Source: an uncultured Lachnospiraceae bacterium
Lineage (GTDB): Bacteria > Bacillota > Clostridia > Lachnospirales > Lachnospiraceae
Assembly: GCA_910580005.1 (NCBI GenBank)
Contig: CAJTXH010000006.1
Span: forward strand, 1 to 45,650
Reading direction: 5' to 3'
Length of the DNA stretch: 45,650 bases
Below, piece after piece: positions 40,827-45,650 of the stretch; positions within the stretch are counted from its first letter, which is position 1; every line of letters starts with the position of its first letter. Below the pieces are notes generated by a model, which ran no database searches, was not told the origin of the DNA, and was given only the letters and a program-made list of their open reading frames with translations. The translations under genes and the position numbers were made by a program.

Positions 40827-43640
40827 TTAATCTGTAATTTTAAAACCATAAGGCTCTTTTAAAACAAACTTGCCATTACCTTTATACTGGACAAGTGCGC
40901 TAATTTCTGCATTGTGTTTCTGATTTTCACCTTTCTTGTTAAAACATATCCCAATATTTGTCCATATTTCAGTTTTATTATCTTCCAGTATAATATTATA
41001 GGTATTACTGCTTCCAAATTCATAATTGTTTTTATAATTTTTTCCTGAAATTATATAATTATAATCACTAAGCTTATTTCCTGTAATTATATTTTTACTG
41101 GATTCATAACTGCTGCCTGCTTTGTTCTTAATATCTGCAAAATAGTTATCTGGCTTTGTCTGCTGGTATTGTCCTTGTCCGGCAGCATTGTCAAAATTAA
41201 TACATACCTGTTCTGTAAAATACCTGTAATCATCTTTGGTATATGAATATAATTCATAGCCTTCATATCCATCCTCATAATTTTTTTTATCAAACATATA
41301 AAGTGTTTTATATCTGTCAAGTGTAAAAGGATTTTCAGTCATATAAAAAGCAACCTCTTCTTCACCATCATTATCATAATCAGCTCTTCCAAGCTTTGAC
41401 ATCATGAGTTTTAAATAAATTTCTGGTGAACGGGCAGAAGATAAATTATCTTTTACTATATCTTCCCTGCTCCATCTTGACGGATTAAGTGTATACACAT
41501 CATATAAAGCCTGTTTTCCGCTGCCTGTACGTAATATAAATGCACGTATTGTATATCCCCAGTTAAGGAAATAAAGCACATTTTCATCACTGGAGAATTT
41601 ACTAACATAATAAAGCCTTGCCCCATCAATTAATACAGAAGACTTTTTTTCTGCCTTAATAAAATCTTCAAATGAAAGCCTGTTCACTATTCCAGTTATA
41701 AACCCATTAACTATTTTAGTTATATTATCATTATCATTATAATCCCCATGCCATATAACCCTGTGAAGATTTTCCTTTAAATATCCATTATTATAAAACT
41801 TATTCCAGTTTTTTTCTGTATTAATATAAAATATAACAGGTGCAGCATCAGAATACATTTTATAAAAATCCTTTGCTTTATCCTTTGAAAATTTTTTAAT
41901 TTTTTTAGTTTCATCTGCACAAGCATCTATTTTACCCTGTGAATAAAATTTTCTTGCGTCAAGCTTCAATTTTTTACTTTTAAACGGGACTTTCCATGAG
42001 AAAGAAGAATATGTATATTTTTCCTTATTCATAAAATACCCTGCTACTTCCTGTGCAGACAATGAATCATCACCATCCCAGGAATAATTTCTTACAGAAT
42101 GGTGTGAATATATAACAAACTCTCCATCCTTTACCGAAACAGGATATGCAGTGCCATTACTTGCAAGATATGTTAAAAGCTGGACTTTGTCCTGCTCCTT
42201 ATTATAGTAATAAACAAATGCCCCCATTGCTTCTTTAGTGCCTGTAATTATATCCTTTGCCACCAAAAGACAAGGCGTATTATCTGTAACATATTGTATA
42301 CTGAAATATAATTTATTTGTATTTCCTTTCCATTTCTTCCATTCAGGGCATGACTTTATTTTATTATTTATAAAATCCTGGAATATTTTCTCTGTTTTAT
42401 ACTTTGTTTTGCCATTCCAAGAAGTACCATTACTATCTGTCTTTTCCAGTTTAGACGCCTGCTTAACTGCATTATCTGGATTTACAACATGTACAGAAGC
42501 TTTCTCCCTGGTAAGCCCGCATCCTGCAATAATAATAGTAATTAATGCTATAATAACTGCATGGCATTTTTTAAATTTCTTTTTATTAGAATTAGAAAGC
42601 ATTATTATCCTCTCCTTTAAATTTTTTTTACTTCCTGCTATCCCAGTAGCAAAGCAGAATCTGTTTTGTTTCCCTTTCTGGCTCATTACCAAAAGCATTT
42701 TCCCATAGTTATATTTTTCACTATTAGTACAATTCTTTAACACTGTTTCATCACATGCAAGTTCTGCATCCTGTCTTGAATAAAAAGCAGCAATCCAGAC
42801 AAAAGGGTTAAACCAGTATATTCCGAGACAGATTGTACGCATAAATGCCCATATATTGTCTTTATGCCTGATATGTGTGTATTCATGTACTAAAACCTGT
42901 TCCATATATTTATCCTTTGTACTGCCATATCCTGGATAATCCGCACTGTAGCAAACAGGAAGGTAAACCGAAGGATGTAATACCCCTGCAATACATGGTG
43001 TATTTATAATCTCTGATATAAATACATTAATTCCCTCTTTACTTGTATGTAAATATATCCTGTTCCTTGACAGTCTTTTATAAAATGCAATATTAGATAT
43101 TATTAAAAGCATAAAAAATATAATGCTTCCAGATATCCATATAATAATTGCACTTTTTGTTAAAATATTATATAAATTTTTCTCTGGTATTCTGGTTTCT
43201 TTTTCTGGTAATACTTCTGGCAGGTTTCTCTTTTCTGTTTTTCCGCTTTCTTCTGGAATAACAACTTTATTATTTATTATGTCTGCTTCTTTTATTGATG
43301 TATTCTGGCCGGGGCTTATATTTATATTTACACTCTTTTTACTTCCAGCGACAGGCGCATTACCAGTATTGCTATTTATAATTTCTTCTTGTGGATTTTC
43401 CTTTTGCTGCTCTGTATTCCCTGCAACAGAAACAGGAGTTTCCCTTGCATTGCCTAAAACATATATTAAGTTCATAACACTTACCTTGCTTTCAATAAAT
43501 GTTACAGGAACTAAAAGGCGCAAAAGCACAATTCCCCACAAAGGGTATAAAACAAGGAAACTCACTTTATTCTTTAAAAGAAACCTAGCCGCAAGAACTG
43601 CAGCTATCATTAAAGATGATGTAATTAAAAATGTAGCCAT
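40827..43640 (-). CDS. Large M56/BlaR1-like metallopeptidase with internal lipobox-like motif
   Basis: A 937-aa protein. I start at the ATG at 43640 because the earlier in-frame ATG (43652) forms part of the ribosome site GGAGGGG. Membrane helices lie near 5-25 and 32-52; an Asn/Glu-rich loop with no fold I recognise follows, then a helix near 165-187. The M56 zinc site is H-E-Y-T-H at about 252-256, with ELACDETVL later. A further helix ends in IIIAGC near residue 373, which looks like a lipobox inside the protein. About 560 residues of extracytoplasmic sequence follow, Lys/Tyr/Asn-rich, with aspartate-rich repeats such as GDYNDNDNI and ADYDNDGEEEVAFY, perhaps calcium- or glycan-binding. It lies 20 bases behind its blaI gene. 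Confidence 0.85.
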   Translation of the reverse strand: MATFLITSSLMIAAVLAARFLLKNKVSFLVLYPLWGIVLLRLLVPVTFIESKVSVMNLIYVLGNARETPVSVAGNTEQQKENPQEEIINSNTGNAPVAGSKKSVNINISPGQNTSIKEADIINNKVVIPEESGKTEKRNLPEVLPEKETRIPEKNLYNILTKSAIIIWISGSIIFFMLLIISNIAFYKRLSRNRIYLHTSKEGINVFISEIINTPCIAGVLHPSVYLPVCYSADYPGYGSTKDKYMEQVLVHEYTHIRHKDNIWAFMRTICLGIYWFNPFVWIAAFYSRQDAELACDETVLKNCTNSEKYNYGKMLLVMSQKGKQNRFCFATGIAGSKKNLKERIIMLSNSNKKKFKKCHAVIIALITIIIAGCGLTREKASVHVVNPDNAVKQASKLEKTDSNGTSWNGKTKYKTEKIFQDFINNKIKSCPEWKKWKGNTNKLYFSIQYVTDNTPCLLVAKDIITGTKEAMGAFVYYYNKEQDKVQLLTYLASNGTAYPVSVKDGEFVIYSHHSVRNYSWDGDDSLSAQEVAGYFMNKEKYTYSSFSWKVPFKSKKLKLDARKFYSQGKIDACADETKKIKKFSKDKAKDFYKMYSDAAPVIFYINTEKNWNKFYNNGYLKENLHRVIWHGDYNDNDNITKIVNGFITGIVNRLSFEDFIKAEKKSSVLIDGARLYYVSKFSSDENVLYFLNWGYTIRAFILRTGSGKQALYDVYTLNPSRWSREDIVKDNLSSARSPEIYLKLMMSKLGRADYDNDGEEEVAFYMTENPFTLDRYKTLYMFDKKNYEDGYEGYELYSYTKDDYRYFTEQVCINFDNAAGQGQYQQTKPDNYFADIKNKAGSSYESSKNIITGNKLSDYNYIISGKNYKNNYEFGSSNTYNIILEDNKTEIWTNIGICFNKKGENQKHNAEISALVQYKGNGKFVLKEPYGFKITD

Positions 43641-43660
43641 ATACCCCTCCATACTGCGCT

Positions 43661-44029
43661 TTATATACCTTTTTTAAGCTTTCCAAGAATTTGTTCAAGT
43701 TCTGATATATCTTCACTGCTAAGTTCATTCTTATCTACAAGTGCAGACATCATCATGCTGACACTTCCATTATAAATACGGTTTAAAAAACTTTTTGTTT
43801 CTTTTTGGGCAACCTCATCACGCTTTGCATCTGCATAAAAATACTTTGTACGCCCCTCTTCTTCATGATGTATAAGCTTTTTTTCTTCCATGCGTTTAAG
43901 CATTGTTGCACATGTACTTTTTGCCCATCCTTGTGTTTCATTAAGGCGGGTAAAAATATTCATAAGCGTTTGTGGTTCTTTTTCCCATAAACACTCTAAT
44001 ATGTACCATTCACTTGCTGTTACTTTCAT
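43661..44029 (-). CDS. BlaI/MecI/CopY family repressor
   Basis: A 122-aa repressor with the canonical winged helix (SEWYILECLWEKEPQTLMNIFTRL, KSTCATMLKRMEEKKLIHHEEEGRTKYFYA) and a C-terminal dimerisation and cleavage part. GGAGG lies 11 bases before the ATG. It forms an operon with the M56 gene 20 bases downstream, the classical BlaI-BlaR1 arrangement. Its own promoter carries a 13-bp direct repeat unlike the operators of the other BlaI in the window, so the two regulons are probably separate. Confidence 0.94.
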   Translation of the reverse strand: MKVTASEWYILECLWEKEPQTLMNIFTRLNETQGWAKSTCATMLKRMEEKKLIHHEEEGRTKYFYADAKRDEVAQKETKSFLNRIYNGSVSMMMSALVDKNELSSEDISELEQILGKLKKGI

Positions 44030-44056
44030 TAAGGGTACTGCCTCCTTCCAGTTATT

Positions 44057-44104
44057 TGGTCTATAGTGTAGACTTATAATAACACAAATGGTCTATAGTG
44101 TCAA
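44057..44104 (-). promoter_or_regulatory. Promoter with duplicated operator of the blaI-M56 operon
   Basis: On the minus strand TTGACA (44104..44099), 17-base spacer, TATTAT (44081..44076). The 13-mer ACACTATAGACCA occurs twice (44101..44089 and 44069..44057), 32 bases apart or about three helical turns, once overlapping the -35 and once just after the -10. Confidence 0.75.
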
Positions 44105-44275
44105 CCAAAAAAATCAAAAACTTCCTGTTTTTATTTATTTTTATGTAATTATATGGTAATGTTAGATAAGGCAAAAAATAAATAACAGCTGTATTCCTGT
44201 GCCAGTTATGGATTTTTTTATCAATTATGCAGAAAATATTATGTAAAGTTTTTTTATAAATGGAGGATTATTATA

Positions 44276-45650
44276 ATGAAGGATAATTTTATAAAAGTTG
44301 CTGCTGTTACACCAGATATACGTGTAGGTGATACAAAATTTAATACAAAAAGCATTATTAAAAATATTATGGAAGTTTATGAAAAAGGAGTTAAACTTGC
44401 AGTTTTTCCAGAATTGTGTATAACAGGATATACATGTGGTGACCTCTTTTTACAGGATACCCTTTTGCAAGGTGCACTTGACGGGCTTGTAGAAATCTGC
44501 AACTTTTCAGGCAATAATGATATTGATATGCTTATTGTTGTTGGGCTTCCTTTTATGTATAACAGCAGGCTTTATAATACTGCTGCTGTTATACACAATG
44601 GTACTTTGCTTGGCATAGTACCTAAACAGAATATACCAAACTACTCTGAATTTTATGAAGCAAGGCATTTTACTGCTGCACCTTTTAAGACAGAAGTTAT
44701 TAATATTCCAGAACTTAGTGCGTATTGCTTAGATGGTGTAGTCTTTGGTTCAAAAATTTTATTTCAAGCAATAAATATACCTGGTTTTGTACTTGGCATT
44801 GATATTTGTGAAGATTTATGGATGCCTGTACCGCCATCATGTTATCATGCAATGGCATCTGCATCCATTATAGCAAACCTGTCTGCCAGTGATGAAACAA
44901 CAGGCAAAAATATTTACCGCAGGGAACTTGTGGGCAGCCAGTCTGCAAGGCTTGTCTGTGCTTATATTTACGCAGATGCAGGAGAAGGTGAGTCATCTAC
45001 TGACCTTGTTTTCTCTGGTCATAACATCATTGCAGAAAACGGAAACATACTTGCAGAAACAGAACGTTTTACCAACCAGGCGGCTATTACTGAAATAGAC
45101 CTTGGAAGGCTTGCCAGCGAAAGAAGGCGTATGACAACTTTTGATATTAAACCGCCCCTTGAAGCAGGTTATACAGTTGCAAGTTTCCATTTTTGCAATA
45201 TTTCTGAAACTGTCCTTACAAGGAAATATCCACGTACACCATTTGTACCTGGCAATAAATCTGATATGGAACAGCGTTGTAATGAAATTCTAAATATACA
45301 GGCAATGGGGCTTAAGAAAAGGCTTGCCCATACAAACTGCCAAAATGCAGTTGTTGGCATATCAGGCGGGCTTGATTCCACACTTGCACTTCTTATAACT
45401 GTAAAATCATTTGATACGCTTGGGCTGGACAGAAAGGGCATACAGGCTGTTACCATGCCTTGTTTTGGCACAACTGGAAGGACTTACAACAATTCATGCA
45501 GCCTTGCAAAAAAGCTCGGGGTAACATTAAAAGAAGTGCCAGTACATGAAGCTGTAAACTTACATTTCAGGGATATAGGGCATGATGCCAGTGTACATGA
45601 TGTAACTTATGAAAATGCACAGGCAAGGCAGCGCACTTTAATACTTATGG
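44276..45650 (+). CDS. nadE: Glutamine-dependent NAD+ synthetase (3' end outside window)
   Basis: The first 458 codons of an expected 630-650-aa enzyme; the frame is open to the window edge. GGAGGA precedes the ATG. The N-terminal nitrilase-type glutaminase has Glu in FPELCITGYTCGDLF, Lys in IVPKQNIPNYSEFYE and Cys in GIDICEDLWMP. The synthetase part begins with a loop binding ATP, VVGISGGLDSTLAL, and runs on to CFGTTGRTYNN and NAQARQRT. It amidates nicotinate adenine dinucleotide using glutamine. A nicotinamidase-like gene at 31603 could feed the same pathway. No gene lies in 44110..44275. Confidence 0.96.
   Translation, partial: MKDNFIKVAAVTPDIRVGDTKFNTKSIIKNIMEVYEKGVKLAVFPELCITGYTCGDLFLQDTLLQGALDGLVEICNFSGNNDIDMLIVVGLPFMYNSRLYNTAAVIHNGTLLGIVPKQNIPNYSEFYEARHFTAAPFKTEVINIPELSAYCLDGVVFGSKILFQAINIPGFVLGIDICEDLWMPVPPSCYHAMASASIIANLSASDETTGKNIYRRELVGSQSARLVCAYIYADAGEGESSTDLVFSGHNIIAENGNILAETERFTNQAAITEIDLGRLASERRRMTTFDIKPPLEAGYTVASFHFCNISETVLTRKYPRTPFVPGNKSDMEQRCNEILNIQAMGLKKRLAHTNCQNAVVGISGGLDSTLALLITVKSFDTLGLDRKGIQAVTMPCFGTTGRTYNNSCSLAKKLGVTLKEVPVHEAVNLHFRDIGHDASVHDVTYENAQARQRTLILM

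Noticed and set aside
41087..41320. Minus-strand frame inside the large M56 gene in another frame
   Set aside because: Shadow frame without a ribosome site within a clearly coding region.

Overview
The window looks like chromosome of a low-GC, Gram-positive anaerobe, most probably a motile Lachnospiraceae (Clostridia). This rests on AT-rich DNA with strong Shine-Dalgarno sites, a FabV/Ter enoyl reductase, a fused 2-hydroxyacyl-CoA dehydratase activase/dehydratase-like giant protein, oxygen-sensitive ThiH, a T-box in front of leuA, AgrC/LytTR and Bce-type two-component systems, BlaI/M56 pairs, and a flagellar sigma-28-like promoter. No genus can be fixed from the sequence alone. I see no prophage, transposase, CRISPR array, rRNA or tRNA.

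Layout. 0-2 kb: the end of a structured repeat, a pseudo-rhomboid with a zinc-binding tail, and a LysM protein with an Asp-rich linker (minus strand). 2-9.6 kb: the 1406-aa activase/dehydratase-like protein and a CgeB/DUF3880-type glycosyltransferase (plus), a CPBP intramembrane protease overlapping the latter tail to tail, a 57-aa unknown protein and an XRE regulator. 9.7-14.5 kb: a response regulator-kinase-ABC ATPase-FtsX permease operon (minus). 14.5-19.7 kb: a Gx transporter gene, pnp with a long hairpin leader, then infA, map and adk (minus), detached from the usual secY and rpmJ neighbours. 20-21.3 kb: fabV. 21.4-22.3 kb: blaI with a small secreted protein. 22.4-25.4 kb: thiS-thiG-thiH-tenI for the thiazole half of thiamine. 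25.7-29.7 kb: a LytTR/AgrC-like pair, then a BceRS-like pair and a small conserved protein. 29.7-31.5 kb: an M56/BlaR1-like gene whose promoter-operator closely matches that of the blaI gene 10 kb away. 31.6-32.8 kb: a nicotinamidase-like hydrolase and a stand-alone FliD-C-like protein behind a sigma-28-like promoter. 32.9-35.4 kb: rpmG-secE-nusG-rplK-rplA without rplJL or rpoBC next to it. 35.5-37.5 kb: leuA with its T-box. 37.9-40.7 kb: the TrkA/TrkH potassium system. 40.8-44.1 kb: a second blaI-M56 operon with a different operator. From 44.3 kb: nadE, cut by the window end.

How it fits together. Much of the window is core metabolism and translation (pnp, infA, map, adk, nusG, secE, ribosomal proteins, leuA, thi, nad, trk) interleaved with envelope sensing (three kinase/regulator pairs, two BlaI repressors, two M56 proteases, one CPBP protease). 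The strongest candidate for an undescribed system is the split BlaI regulon: promoter 21377..21405 (blaI plus a secreted protein) and promoter 31535..31563 (an orphan M56 protease) share the -35/-10 architecture and a TTAGAGTGCA operator half-site placed identically in the spacer. Other leads are a 165-bp hairpin-rich dispersed repeat, an RNA hairpin covering the pnp 5' leader, and the FliD-C-like protein with a flagellar-type promoter.
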